Below, one piece after another: positions 15,704-24,852 of a stretch of DNA of 64,000 nucleotides. Location of the stretch: assembly GCF_001458255.1 (NCBI RefSeq), contig NZ_CYSB01000010.1, forward strand, positions 82,251 through 146,250, written 5' to 3'. The translations under genes and the position numbers were made by a program. The DNA comes from Thalassovita autumnalis. GTDB taxonomy: Bacteria > Pseudomonadota > Alphaproteobacteria > Rhodobacterales > Rhodobacteraceae. The notes under the pieces were generated by a model. It ran no database searches. It was not told the DNA's origin and saw only the letters and a list, made by a program, of their open reading frames with translations. Numbering within the stretch: position 1 is the stretch's first letter; every line of letters begins with the position of its first letter.

Positions 15704-18582
15704 TCGGCCGCCGGCAGGATGCGGCGCGATTTCTCGGCCTGGGCGTTATAATCTTCCTGCCAGTCGCTGGGACCGTTTGACAGGCTGACCTGCACTGCGG
15801 TGACCTTGTATTCCGGACAGTTGGTGGCCCAGTCGGAGTAATCCGTGGTGATCACATTGGCCTGCGTATCGGGGTGGTGGAAGGTGGTATAGACCACGCC
15901 GGTGCTGACCCGATCGGTAATCTTGGCCCGCAGCGTGGTTTCGCCCGAACGCGAGGCCAGCTTCAGCCAGTCGCCATCCTTGATGCCGCGCACTTCGGCG
16001 TCATGGGCGTGGATCTCCAGCTCATCCTGATCGTGCCAGACCACGTTCTCCGTCCGCCGGGTCTGCGCGCCCACGTTATACTGCGACAGGATGCGGCCGG
16101 TGGTCAGCAGCAGTGGGAAGCGTGGGCCGGTTTTCTCATCCGTGGCGACATATTCGGTGACGATGAAGCGGCCTTTGCCCCGGACAAACCCATCGACATG
16201 CATCAAAGGCGTGCCTTCGGGGTTGGCCTCATTGCAGGGCCACTGGATCGAGCCTTTCTCCTCCAGCATGGCGTAGTCCACACCGGCGAAGCTGGGGGTG
16301 GTGGCGGCAATTTCGTCCATGATCTGGCTGGGGTGGGTGTAGTGCCAGTCTGCCCCCATCGCCTGCGCCAGCAGCTGCGTCACCTCCCAGTCGGCATAGC
16401 CGTTTTTCGGCGCCATTACCTTGCGCACGCGGTTGATGCGGCGTTCGGCATTGGTGAAGGTGCCGTCCTTTTCCAGGAAGGTCGAACCGGGCAGGAAGAC
16501 ATGCGCGTAGTTGGCAGTTTCATTGAGGAAGAGGTCATGCACGATGACACATTCCATTGCCGCCAGACCAGCTGCTACGTGTTTGGTGTCGGGGTCTGAT
16601 TGCAGGATGTCCTCACCCTGACAGTAAAGGCCCTTGAAGGTGCCATCGACCGCCGCGTCCAGCATGTTGGGGATGCGCAGACCAGGTTCGGGATCGATGG
16701 TGACACCCCAGGCGTCTTCGAAAATGGCGCGGACTTCCGGGCCTTTCACATGGCGATAGCCCGGCAGTTCATGCGGGAAGCTGCCCATATCGCAGGAGCC
16801 CTGCACGTTGTTCTGACCCCGCAGCGGGTTCACCCCCACACCGCGCCGGCCGATGTTGCCGGTCAGCATGGCCAGGTTGGCGATGCCGATCACGGTGGTG
16901 GAGCCCTGCGAATGTTCGGTCACCCCCAGCCCGTAGTAGATTGCACCGTTGCCACCGGTGGCAAACAGACGCGCGGCCGCGCGCAGTTCGGCCGCTGGCA
17001 CGCCGGTCAGCAGTTCGACGGCTTCGGGGCTGTGACGCGGATCGCTGACAAATTCGGCGTATTCCTGGAACTCTTCCCAGTCACACCGCTCCTGGATGAA
17101 GGCCTGATCCATCAGCCCTTCGGTCACGATCACATGGGCCAGCGCGGTCACAACCGCCACATTGGTGCCGGGGCGCAGGGCAAGGTGATGCTGCGCCTCA
17201 ATGTGGTTCGAGCGCACCAGATCGGTGCGGCGCGGGTCCACCACAATCAGCTTGGCGCCCTGACGCAGACGTTTCTTCAACCGGCTGGCAAATACCGGAT
17301 GCCCGTCGGTCGGGTTGGCGCCGATCACGATCACCACATCGGTGTCTTCGACACTGTCGAAATCCTGGGTTCCTGCCGAGGTGCCAAAGGTCTGCCCCAG
17401 CCCGTAGCCGGTGGGCGAATGGCAGACACGGGCGCAGGTGTCGGTGTTGTTGTTCATGAACACGCCACGCGCCAGTTTCTGCACCAGGAAGGTTTCCTCA
17501 TTGGTGCAACGGCTGGAGGTGATCACCCCGATAGAGCGGCGGCCATGTTGTTCCTGCAGCCCTTTCAGACGGTTGGCCGCAAAGCTCAGCGCCTCGTCCC
17601 AGCTGACCTCTTGCCACGGCTCATCGATCGAGTCGCGGATCATCGGGTTCAGGATGCGGTCTTTGTGGTTGGCATAGCCATAGGCAAAACGGCCCTTCAC
17701 GCAGGAATGGCCACGGTTCGCCTTGCCGTGTTTGTAGGGCACCATACGCACCAGTTCGTCACCGCGCATCTCCGCCTTGAAGGAACAGCCGACGCCGCAA
17801 TAGGCGCAGGTGGTGACCACGGATTTGTCCGGTGTGCCCAGCTCGATCACGGATTTTTCCTGCAGGGTTGCGGTGGGGCAGGCCTGCACACAGGCGCCAC
17901 AGCTGACGCAATCGGACCCCAGGAAATCATCCCCCGCCATCCCGGCGGAGACACGGCTGTCAAAACCACGGCCTTCGATGGTCAGCGCAAAAGTGCCCTG
18001 CACCTCTTCGCAGGCGCGCACGCAGCGCGAACAGACGATGCATTTGGAAGGATCATAGGTGAAATAGGGGTTGCTGTCGTCTTTGGGCAGCCACTGCGGG
18101 TTTTCTTCGCCGCTGGTGTTGCGGGCCTCGAAATGGGTCTCTTTGGCCTCATAACGCACATCGCGCAGGCCCACGGCCCCGGCTGCATCTTGCAATTCAC
18201 AGTCGCCGTTGGCGGCGCAGGTCAGGCAGTCCAGCGGGTGGTCCGAGATGTAAAGCTCCATCACGCCTTTGCGCAGCTTCTGCACCTTCTCGGTCTGAGT
18301 TTTCACCACCATGCCTTCGCTGACCGGCGTGGTGCAGGAGGCCGGGGTGCCCCGGCGGCCCTCAATCTCCACCAGACACAGGCGGCAGGAGCCAAACGCT
18401 TCAACCGAGTCGGTGGCGCAAAGCTTGGGGATCTTGATCCCCGCCTCCATCGAGGCCCGCATGACCGAGGTGCCTTCGGGGACCGAAACCTCAAAGCCAT
18501 CCACGATGAGCGAGACCATATTGGTGGATTTCGACGCGGGCGTGCCCATGTCGTAATCGTCGGGCATCATGAAATCTTTCAT
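15700..18582 (-). CDS. fdsA: NAD-dependent formate dehydrogenase catalytic alpha subunit FdsA
   Basis: A 960-residue molybdenum bis-MGD subunit that oxidises formate to CO2 in the cytoplasm. N-terminal [2Fe-2S] cysteines are C55, C66, C69 and C83. Then come an H-C-C-C cluster site (DHPLDCLTCAANGDC) and two [4Fe-4S] ferredoxin motifs (CIVCSRCVRAC; CVSCGACVQACP). The [4Fe-4S] motif of the Mo domain is CAYCGVGC..C. The Mo ligand is a cysteine, not selenocysteine (DTCARVCHSPTGYG), as in Rhodobacter and Cupriavidus enzymes. Length and order of clusters are normal. It overlaps fdsB and fdhD by 4 nt. Confidence 0.96.
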   Translation of the reverse strand: MKDFMMPDDYDMGTPASKSTNMVSLIVDGFEVSVPEGTSVMRASMEAGIKIPKLCATDSVEAFGSCRLCLVEIEGRRGTPASCTTPVSEGMVVKTQTEKVQKLRKGVMELYISDHPLDCLTCAANGDCELQDAAGAVGLRDVRYEAKETHFEARNTSGEENPQWLPKDDSNPYFTYDPSKCIVCSRCVRACEEVQGTFALTIEGRGFDSRVSAGMAGDDFLGSDCVSCGACVQACPTATLQEKSVIELGTPDKSVVTTCAYCGVGCSFKAEMRGDELVRMVPYKHGKANRGHSCVKGRFAYGYANHKDRILNPMIRDSIDEPWQEVSWDEALSFAANRLKGLQEQHGRRSIGVITSSRCTNEETFLVQKLARGVFMNNNTDTCARVCHSPTGYGLGQTFGTSAGTQDFDSVEDTDVVIVIGANPTDGHPVFASRLKKRLRQGAKLIVVDPRRTDLVRSNHIEAQHHLALRPGTNVAVVTALAHVIVTEGLMDQAFIQERCDWEEFQEYAEFVSDPRHSPEAVELLTGVPAAELRAAARLFATGGNGAIYYGLGVTEHSQGSTTVIGIANLAMLTGNIGRRGVGVNPLRGQNNVQGSCDMGSFPHELPGYRHVKGPEVRAIFEDAWGVTIDPEPGLRIPNMLDAAVDGTFKGLYCQGEDILQSDPDTKHVAAGLAAMECVIVHDLFLNETANYAHVFLPGSTFLEKDGTFTNAERRINRVRKVMAPKNGYADWEVTQLLAQAMGADWHYTHPSQIMDEIAATTPSFAGVDYAMLEEKGSIQWPCNEANPEGTPLMHVDGFVRGKGRFIVTEYVATDEKTGPRFPLLLTTGRILSQYNVGAQTRRTENVVWHDQDELEIHAHDAEVRGIKDGDWLKLASRSGETTLRAKITDRVSTGVVYTTFHHPDTQANVITTDYSDWATNCPEYKVTAVQVSLSNGPSDWQEDYNAQAEKSRRILPAAE

Positions 18583-20105
18583 TCTGCGGCCTCCTTCGCG
18601 GGGGTGAATTCTTCGGGGAATTGTTCAAGGGCGGACATGACGGGGAAGGGGGTGAAGCCCCCCAGCGCGCAGAGTGATCCCTCTTTCATCGTGTCACACA
18701 GGTCGGTCAGCAGCTCCACCGCGGCGCTGTCACCGGCTTTGATCCGGTCGATGGTTTCCACACCGCGCACCGCGCCAATCCGGCAGGGGGTGCATTTGCC
18801 GCAGCTTTCCACCGCGCAGAACTCCATCGCGAACCGCGCCATGCCCAGCATGTCGGCGCTGTCATCAAAAACCACAATACCGGCGTGACCGATCAGCGCG
18901 TCCTCGGCGGTGAATTCCTCATAGCCAAAGAGCGTGTCGAACTTGGCTGGCGCCAGATAGGCGCCTAAGGGGCCACCGACCTGCACCGCCTTGACCGGAC
19001 GGCCCGTCGCGGTGCCACCGGCGATGTCGTTGATCAGATCCCCCAGCGGCATGCCAAAAGCGGTTTCAAACAGCCCGCCAAACTTGACGTTGCCCGCGAT
19101 CTGGATCGGCATGGTGCCGCGCGACCGGCCAAGGCCGAAGTCCGCGTAATGCTGCGCGCCTTTTTCCAGAATGACCGGCACGGTGGCCAGCGAGATCACG
19201 TTGTTGACCACGGTGGGTTTGCCCAGAAACCCCTCAAGCGCGGGCAAGGGCGGTTTGGCCCGCACGATGCCGCGCTTACCTTCCAGCGAGTTCAGCAGCG
19301 AGGTTTCCTCACCACAGACATAGGCCCCCGCACCCACGCGGATTTCCATGTCGAAGGCTTTGCCTGATCCCAACAGATCCGCGCCCAGCAGACCGTTCAG
19401 CCGCGCGATGCGCACCGCCTCATTCATCACACGGATGGCAACGGGATATTCCGAACGCAGGTAGACATAGCCCTTGGTCGCCCCAACGGCGAGGCCGGCA
19501 ATCGCCATGCCTTCGATCAGGGTGAAGGGGTCCCCTTCCATGATCATCCGGTCGGCAAAGGTGCCGCTGTCGCCTTCATCGGCGTTGCAGATGATGTATT
19601 TCTGATCCGCCTCAGCGCCCAGAACCGTGTTCCATTTGATGCCCGTCGGGAAGCCCGCGCCGCCCCGGCCCCGCAGGCCCGAGTCGGTGACTTCCTGAAC
19701 CACATCGGCAGGCGTCATCGCCAGCGCGCGGCGCAGACCGGTCAGACCGCCATGCGCCTCATAATCCGCAATCGACAGCGGATCGATCACGCCGCACCGG
19801 GCAAAGGTCAGGCGGGTCTGGCGCGCCAGATAGGGGATCTCCTCCACCGGACCCAGCGCCTTGGCGTGGCCCTCAAGATCGTCAAACAGAAACGGCACAT
19901 CGGCGGTCTCCATCGGGCCGAAGCCGATGCGGCCCGCCTCGGTCTCAACCTCGACCAGCGGTTCCAGCCAGACCATGCCACGGGTGCCGTTGCGGATCAG
20001 TTCCACAGGGATGTCGCGGGCTTTGGCTTCTGCCACGATCGCTGCGGCAACCTCATCTGCGCCAACCGCAACGGCGGCGGTGTCGAGGGGCACGTAGATC
20101 TTCAT
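18579..20105 (-). CDS. fdsB: NAD-dependent formate dehydrogenase beta subunit FdsB (NuoF-like)
   Basis: A 508-residue diaphorase subunit that passes electrons from the iron-sulfur chain through FMN to NAD+. An N-terminal thioredoxin-like region is followed by FMN/NADH-binding blocks GLRGRGGAGFPTGIKW and CNADEGDSGTFADR. Then come CGEETSLLNSLEGKRG and the [4Fe-4S] motif ESCGKCTPCRIG with a further C-terminal Cys. All are as in NuoF and HoxF. It is coupled by 4-nt overlaps to fdsG upstream and fdsA downstream. Confidence 0.96.
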   Translation of the reverse strand: MKIYVPLDTAAVAVGADEVAAAIVAEAKARDIPVELIRNGTRGMVWLEPLVEVETEAGRIGFGPMETADVPFLFDDLEGHAKALGPVEEIPYLARQTRLTFARCGVIDPLSIADYEAHGGLTGLRRALAMTPADVVQEVTDSGLRGRGGAGFPTGIKWNTVLGAEADQKYIICNADEGDSGTFADRMIMEGDPFTLIEGMAIAGLAVGATKGYVYLRSEYPVAIRVMNEAVRIARLNGLLGADLLGSGKAFDMEIRVGAGAYVCGEETSLLNSLEGKRGIVRAKPPLPALEGFLGKPTVVNNVISLATVPVILEKGAQHYADFGLGRSRGTMPIQIAGNVKFGGLFETAFGMPLGDLINDIAGGTATGRPVKAVQVGGPLGAYLAPAKFDTLFGYEEFTAEDALIGHAGIVVFDDSADMLGMARFAMEFCAVESCGKCTPCRIGAVRGVETIDRIKAGDSAAVELLTDLCDTMKEGSLCALGGFTPFPVMSALEQFPEEFTPAKEAAE

Positions 20106-20581
20106 GCGCTTGCCTCCGCCAGTAGGGTTTCCAGCTTCTCTGCGGTCAGCCGGCCATGCAGCGTGTCATCCACCATCGCAGCCGGACCTGAGGCACAGAG
20201 GCCCAGGCAATAGACCGGTTCAATCGTCACCGCCCCGTCCTTTGAGGTGCCGTGCCATTCCAGCCCCAGCTTTTGCAGCGCGTCATCGGCCATCTGGTTC
20301 ACACCCATGGCCTGACAGGCCTCGGCGCGGCAGATTTTCACCACATGGCGGCCCGCAGGCAGGTCGCGGAAATCGTGGTAGAAGCTGACAACGCCATGCA
20401 CCTCGGCGCGGCCGATGTTCAGGTGATCCGCGATGACCGGCACCGCAGCAGCGGGGATATGGTCGAATTCTTCCTGCACTGCATGCAGGATCGGCAGCAG
20501 CGGTCCTTCCAGCCCAACATGCTGGGCGAGGATATTGTGCAGCGCCTCGGCTTGAGTATCGGCAAGCAATGCATCTGGCAT
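20102..20581 (-). CDS. fdsG: NAD-dependent formate dehydrogenase gamma subunit FdsG (NuoE-like)
   Basis: A 159-residue thioredoxin-fold [2Fe-2S] subunit. Cluster ligands are the pairs in KICRAEACQAMG and YCLGLCASGP. The sequence VHGVVSFYHDFR is typical of NuoE-like proteins. It is the first gene of the fds operon, 92 bp downstream of a LysR gene on the same strand. The intervening DNA holds several inverted repeats. Confidence 0.95.
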   Translation of the reverse strand: MPDALLADTQAEALHNILAQHVGLEGPLLPILHAVQEEFDHIPAAAVPVIADHLNIGRAEVHGVVSFYHDFRDLPAGRHVVKICRAEACQAMGVNQMADDALQKLGLEWHGTSKDGAVTIEPVYCLGLCASGPAAMVDDTLHGRLTAEKLETLLAEASA

Positions 20582-20600
20582 CGCAGGGCCCTCCCTAACA

Positions 20601-20678
20601 GTAACTTACCACGATTTGGGTGATTTTTACATCACCGATCAATATCGAAATTTCGTTACTTGATAGAAATTGACTATC
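20601..20678. promoter_or_regulatory. Probable LysR operator region in front of fdsG
   Basis: Three inverted repeats lie in the 92-bp gap: GGTGAT-N6-ATCACC (20619-20636), the palindrome CGAAATTTCG (20646-20655) and GATAG-N7-CTATC (20662-20678, overlapping the LysR stop). The flanking GTAAC (20601-20605) and GTTAC (20655-20659) are also complementary. Such dyads are typical of LysR-type binding, so formate-responsive control by the adjacent regulator is a reasonable inference. Confidence 0.55.
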
Positions 20679-21582
20679 GTTGACCCAACCGTTCCGAAAG
20701 CGACATGGCAGAGTCGAGAAGCGCCGTCAGCACCGGCGCATGGGGTTCGCGGTGTGGCGCAATAAGCCCAATTCGATGGCTGGCTTCGGGGCTGACCAGC
20801 GGAACGGCCACCAATCCGCCGTCAGGTGATTCGTTTTGCAGGAAGATTTCGGTGCTTTTCTGCGGCAGGATCGACGCCCATCCGCCGCTCATCACATGGG
20901 AAATCAACACGATCAGGGAGGAGGCTTCGATCTGCGGCTGCGTTTCCACCCCGGCGGTGCTGAGATGGGTGTTGATGATACGGCGGTTCTGCATGTCCGG
21001 GGTCAGCAGGCACAGCGGCAGCTCTGCCAGTTCGGCCCATTTCACCTGCGCCCGGCTGGCCAGCGGGTGATCGCGCCGCAGCATCAGCACATAGCGTTCG
21101 GCATGGATCGGCACCGTGGTCACCCGGCCCAGCGGTTCATTGTCCAGATAGGTCAGCCCGGCATCGATCTGCAAATTGTCCAGCATCGACAGGATCTCAC
21201 CCGAGGTGCGCGACCAGATGGTCAGCCGCACATTTGGATGGGCACGAGCAAAATCCGCCGTCAGGTCAGACACCAGCGTCAGCGCGGTCGGGATCACCGC
21301 CAGCCGCAGATTGCCGGAAAGCCCCTGCCGCGCGGTGCGCATCTCTTCTTTCATGGTGCGCACATCGCCCACGATCTGGCGCGCCCAGTCCAAAACCCGT
21401 TGCCCTTCAGGCGTCAGCCCCTGAAACCGCGATCCCCGATGCACCAGCACCACGCCCAGCTGTTCCTCCAGCTGCTTGATGGCGGCCGAAAGGCTGGGCT
21501 GGGTGACCCGGCAGGCCTCCGCCGCGCGGCCAAAGTGCTGCTCACGGGCGAGGGCGATGAACATTTCCAACTTGTCGATCAT
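20674..21582 (-). CDS. LysR-family transcriptional regulator of the fds operon (probable)
   Basis: A 302-residue LysR regulator. It begins MIDKLEMFIALAREQHFGRA, with the HTH at about residues 17-36 (RAAEACRVTQPSLSAAIKQL), and carries an effector domain from about residue 90. The start at 21582 is chosen because an upstream extension (to 21681) is unlike LysR N-termini. It lies immediately upstream of fdsGBA-fdhD-fdsD in the same direction, the arrangement of FdsR-type regulators in related genomes. Its role there is inferred from position. Confidence 0.88.
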   Translation of the reverse strand: MIDKLEMFIALAREQHFGRAAEACRVTQPSLSAAIKQLEEQLGVVLVHRGSRFQGLTPEGQRVLDWARQIVGDVRTMKEEMRTARQGLSGNLRLAVIPTALTLVSDLTADFARAHPNVRLTIWSRTSGEILSMLDNLQIDAGLTYLDNEPLGRVTTVPIHAERYVLMLRRDHPLASRAQVKWAELAELPLCLLTPDMQNRRIINTHLSTAGVETQPQIEASSLIVLISHVMSGGWASILPQKSTEIFLQNESPDGGLVAVPLVSPEASHRIGLIAPHREPHAPVLTALLDSAMSLSERLGQR

Positions 21583-21747
21583 CCGGCGACTATTGCGCGT
21601 CCCTGCGGAAAACGGAACCGGGGGGGCAGCAATTCCTTTGGCCCGACTCTCGGTGATGGATGCAAGCCAAGTGACGGCCAAGTGACGGGGCGAAACAATT
21701 TACAGCCTTTCGCGTGCCGTGTTCCCTGACCGCAGGGAGGAACCGAA

Positions 21748-22359
21748 ATGAGCAAAGTGTTGTATGAACGCGTCGGCCGCATCGCGCGGATCACCTTGAA
21801 CCGGCCTGAGGTGATGAAACCGGTGATCTGCAAGGTGCACGGGTTTGCGGTTGCCGGGGGTTCGGACATCGCGCTCTGCGCAGATCTGACCATCATGGCG
21901 GAGGAGGCGCAGATCGGCTACATGCCCGCCCGCGTCTGGGGGTGCCCGACCACCGCGATGTGGGTCTATCGTCTGGGGCCGGAACGGGCCAAGCGGATGC
22001 TGTTCACCGGTGACAAGATCACCGGGCGTGAGGCTGCGGATATGGGGCTGGTGCTGAACGCCGTGCCCGCCGCGGATCTGGACGCTGAGGTTGAGGCGAT
22101 GGCCGAACGGATGGCGGCGGTTCCGATCAATCAGCTGGCGATGCAGAAGATGGTGATCAATCAAGCGATGGAGCAGACCATGCAGGCCACGCAACGTCTG
22201 GCCACCGTGTTTGACGGTATCACCCGCCATTCGCCCGAAGGGTTGAACTTCAAACAGCGGGCTGAGGCGGTGGGCTGGAAACAGGCGGTGTCGGAACGCG
22301 ACAGCGGCACCTGGGATTGGACGGCAAACGGCCCGTTGCCCGGCGCGAACCGCCCGTAA
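21748..22359 (+). pseudogene. Crotonase/enoyl-CoA hydratase-family protein with internal in-frame deletion
   Basis: An open 203-codon frame. The N-terminus VLYERVGRIARITLNRPEV is normal crotonase, but it runs directly into MKPVICKVHGFAVAGGSDIAL, the segment that normally lies about 80-85 residues further on. The missing part includes the first oxyanion-hole motif (the F-x-A-G-x-D type) and the substrate loop. The second glycine-rich motif (AVAGGSD) and the C-terminus (RHSPEGLNFKQRAEAVGW) remain. Relatives are about 280-290 residues. ATGAA at the junction would fit deletion between short repeats. Probably inactive as a hydratase, although the frame is kept. It has an AGGGAGG site upstream and is divergent from the LysR gene. 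Confidence 0.72.
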
Positions 22360-22382
22360 CCACTAGACCTTGATTGCAAAAG

Positions 22383-22416
22383 AAAAGCCGCCCGGCAGAC
22401 AGCGCGGGCGGCTTTT
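22383..22416. terminator. Bidirectional terminator between the crotonase relic and accA
   Basis: Perfect 11-bp arms AAAAGCCGCCC (22383-22393) and GGGCGGCTTTT (22406-22416), carrying A and T runs on opposite sides. It serves two convergent genes. Confidence 0.87.
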
Positions 22417-22436
22417 AATCTAACTCATTTATAGGC

Positions 22437-23399
22437 TTAGGCAGCCAGGCCCTTGCTGCCCATATCGAGGAACTTCTGGCGGCGGTCTTTGACCAGCTGC
22501 TCCGGCGACTGGCCGGCCAGCTCATCCAGCATTGACTGGATGTGTTCGCCAACCGCTTTGATCGAGGCACCGGCATCGCGATGTGCGCCGCCCAGCGGTT
22601 CGTCGATCACCCGGTCGGTCACGCCCAGCTTGGTCAGGTCCTGCGCGGTTAGACGCAGCGCCTCAGCGGCTTCGCGCATCTTGTCGGCGTTCTTCCACAG
22701 GATCGAGGCACAGCCCTCAGGCGTGATCACCGAATAGACCGAATGTTCCATCATCGCGACGCGGTTTGCCGTGGCAAAGGCCACCGCCCCGCCCGAGCCA
22801 CCTTCGCCAACGATCACCGAAATCAGCGGCACGCCGATCTGCAGGCATTTTTCTGTCGAACGGGCGATGGCTTCGGACTGGCCGCGCTCTTCCGCGCCTT
22901 TGCCGGGATAGGCACCGGGGGTGTCCACCAGGGTGATCACCGGCAGGCCAAACTTGTCTGCCATTTCCATCAGACGCACGGCTTTGCGGTAGCCCTCGGG
23001 GCGCGCCATGCCAAAGTTGCGGTCGATTCGGCTTTTGGTGTCATTGCCTTTTTCGTGGCCGATCACCATCACCGGGGTGTCGCCGAAACGCGCCAGGCCG
23101 CCCATGACGGCGTGATCATCGGCAAAGTTCCGGTCACCCGCCAGCGGCGTGTATTCGGTGAACAGCGCGTCGATGTAATCTTGGCAATGCGGCCGGTCGG
23201 GATGCCGTGCCACCTGGCATTTGCGCCACGGTGTCAGGGTCTTATACAGTTCGGCCAGCATTTCGGACGCTTTTTTGTCCAAAGCAGCAGCTTCTTCTTC
23301 GACGTCCATTTCCTCGTTCTGGCGGGCCATCGCACGCAGCTCTTCGGCTTTGCCTTCGATCTCGGCAAGGGGGCGTTCAAAGTCGAGGTAGTTGGTCAT
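22437..23399 (-). CDS. accA: Acetyl-CoA carboxylase carboxyltransferase subunit alpha
   Basis: A 320-residue AccA, which with AccD transfers carboxyl from biotin to acetyl-CoA in the first step of fatty acid synthesis. Diagnostic blocks are [32 protein letters not shown] and [19 protein letters not shown], followed by [15 protein letters not shown]. Length is standard (about 319). It stands alone, with no accD adjacent. Confidence 0.97.
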   Translation of the reverse strand: MTNYLDFERPLAEIEGKAEELRAMARQNEEMDVEEEAAALDKKASEMLAELYKTLTPWRKCQVARHPDRPHCQDYIDALFTEYTPLAGDRNFADDHAVMGGLARFGDTPVMVIGHEKGNDTKSRIDRNFGMARPEGYRKAVRLMEMADKFGLPVITLVDTPGAYPGKGAEERGQSEAIARSTEKCLQIGVPLISVIVGEGGSGGAVAFATANRVAMMEHSVYSVITPEGCASILWKNADKMREAAEALRLTAQDLTKLGVTDRVIDEPLGGAHRDAGASIKAVGEHIQSMLDELAGQSPEQLVKDRRQKFLDMGSKGLAA

Positions 23400-23504
23400 T
23401 TTATGTCAGTCTCCAGCCTTGGATGGCAGGTTATATGGCGCTGCCTGCGCTCAGATGCAACAACGCATGTGACCTAAGGGGAGGGGCAGGCGTATTTTCC
23501 CCAA

Positions 23505-24122
23505 TCAAATCGCGCCAGAGAGCGCCGCTCGCAGCGCCAATTCAGGCGAGGTCAAAACAGGGCAGGGCAGGTCTTGCAATGCCGCTGCCGCCCCCGCCAT
23601 GGAGGCCTGCGCCAGAACGATGGCGCTATACTGCCCTTGCCCGGCCACATGCCGGATATCCTGGCTAAGCGCCGTGGCAAATCCCTGCAAATCACCAGTC
23701 TCGAACAGCGGCCAATGTTGACCCAGAAACAGCGGCGCGGCTGGGGTCATGTTGCCCTCGGCCTGCAACTCCCGCTCAAGCAGCGACAGGCTGGGCGCCT
23801 CGGTTGAGCGCAGGCAATAGACGATCAGCACCCGCCCCCCGGTTTGTGCGGCGGTGCGCATCATCGGCTGATCGATGCGAATGGCGCCAAACGCCTCAGC
23901 GATCGGGCCCAGGCTGGTGCAGCTGCACAAAACAGCCCCCTCCGCGGCGTCAATCGCCGCGCCAACCTCATCGCGCAGTGCCTCACTGATCCCGGCCTGC
24001 GCCTGCGCCAGCCAATCGGGACGCACCAGATGGGTCAGCGCAGCCTCCGGCGCCAACTGCTCGCGCAGAGTATTAAAGGTCAGGCGGTGCACATCGGCAG
24101 TGTGGATCAGGGTCAGTGTCAT
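23505..24122 (-). CDS. Aspartate/glutamate racemase-like protein
   Basis: A 205-residue protein resembling the Asp/Glu/hydantoin racemase superfamily. The first cysteine motif is VLCSCTSLGPIAEAF (about residues 65-79). Where two-cysteine racemases carry the second catalytic Cys, this protein reads IVLAQASMAGAA, so a classical two-base racemase mechanism is doubtful. The start is the internal ATG at 24122, because nine upstream residues in the longer frame look non-coding. It is 70 nt downstream of the LysE-family gene on the same strand. Substrate unknown. Confidence 0.7.
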   Translation of the reverse strand: MTLTLIHTADVHRLTFNTLREQLAPEAALTHLVRPDWLAQAQAGISEALRDEVGAAIDAAEGAVLCSCTSLGPIAEAFGAIRIDQPMMRTAAQTGGRVLIVYCLRSTEAPSLSLLERELQAEGNMTPAAPLFLGQHWPLFETGDLQGFATALSQDIRHVAGQGQYSAIVLAQASMAGAAAALQDLPCPVLTSPELALRAALSGAI

Positions 24123-24192
24123 GAAACAGAGATTAGGCTCAGAACCCATTAATGTTCCAGCACCGGTGCGGAAAAATTATTGATTTCTGAGC

Positions 24193-24780
24193 CTAGAGAA
24201 CCGGCAGGAGCGACGCCACCAGCAACACGGCCATAAAGATATTGAACGCTCGCAGCCGTTGCGGTGAGGACAGTACACGGCTCATCTGCTGGCCCAGCGC
24301 CGTCCAGCTGCTGACCGAAGGCAGGTTCACCGCGCCGAAAATCGCCGCCACCATCAGGATCGAAAACACCGTGCGTTCCGGCGCATAAAGGGTGATCGCG
24401 GTCAGCGCCATCTGCCAGGCCTTGGGGTTCACCCATTGAAACGCCGCTGCCTGCAGAAAGGTCATCGGCGTGCCGGTGCTTCCGCTGGTATCCGGCATGC
24501 CCGCATTGGCAATCTTCCACGCCAACCACAACAGATAGGCGATCCCGGCAACCTTCAACACCGTGTGGGTTACTGGAAAGGCATCAAACAGACCCATCAG
24601 CCCAACCCCGACAAGGGCCACCATCAGAACAAACCCCAGCGCCACCCCCAGCATATGCGGAATGGTGCGCCGGAACCCGTAATTGGCGCCTGAGGCCATC
24701 AGCATCAGGTTGTTCGGGCCAGGGGTGATGGAGGTCACAAAGGCAAAAGCGGCGAGGGCGGTGAGCAGGTCGTAAGTCAT
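24193..24780 (-). CDS. LysE/RhtB-family amino acid exporter
   Basis: A 195-residue inner-membrane protein with about six helices and the family signature FVTSITPGPNNLMLMASG near the N-terminus (residues 14-31), followed by FRRTIPHMLGVALGF. LysE-type proteins export amino acids or related solutes. The start at 24780 is chosen over a longer frame because the first helix begins there. It is divergent from an Lrp-type regulator across 72 bp, the usual exporter-regulator pairing. Confidence 0.9.
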   Translation of the reverse strand: MTYDLLTALAAFAFVTSITPGPNNLMLMASGANYGFRRTIPHMLGVALGFVLMVALVGVGLMGLFDAFPVTHTVLKVAGIAYLLWLAWKIANAGMPDTSGSTGTPMTFLQAAAFQWVNPKAWQMALTAITLYAPERTVFSILMVAAIFGAVNLPSVSSWTALGQQMSRVLSSPQRLRAFNIFMAVLLVASLLPVL

Positions 24781-24784
24781 TGGG

Positions 24785-24822
24785 CAAGAATATGCTGTTC
24801 TTGCTGCATTGAAATTGCAATG
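24785..24822. promoter_or_regulatory. Dyad symmetries in the LysE/Lrp divergent promoter region
   Basis: CAAGAA-N7-TTCTTG (24785-24803) and CATTG-N6-CAATG (24807-24822) fill the 72-bp gap. Both are suitable for an Lrp-type dimer controlling the exporter and itself. Binding is inferred from layout. Confidence 0.45.
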
Positions 24823-24852
24823 TTGGGCGTGGATACGCAGATGAGACAATAA

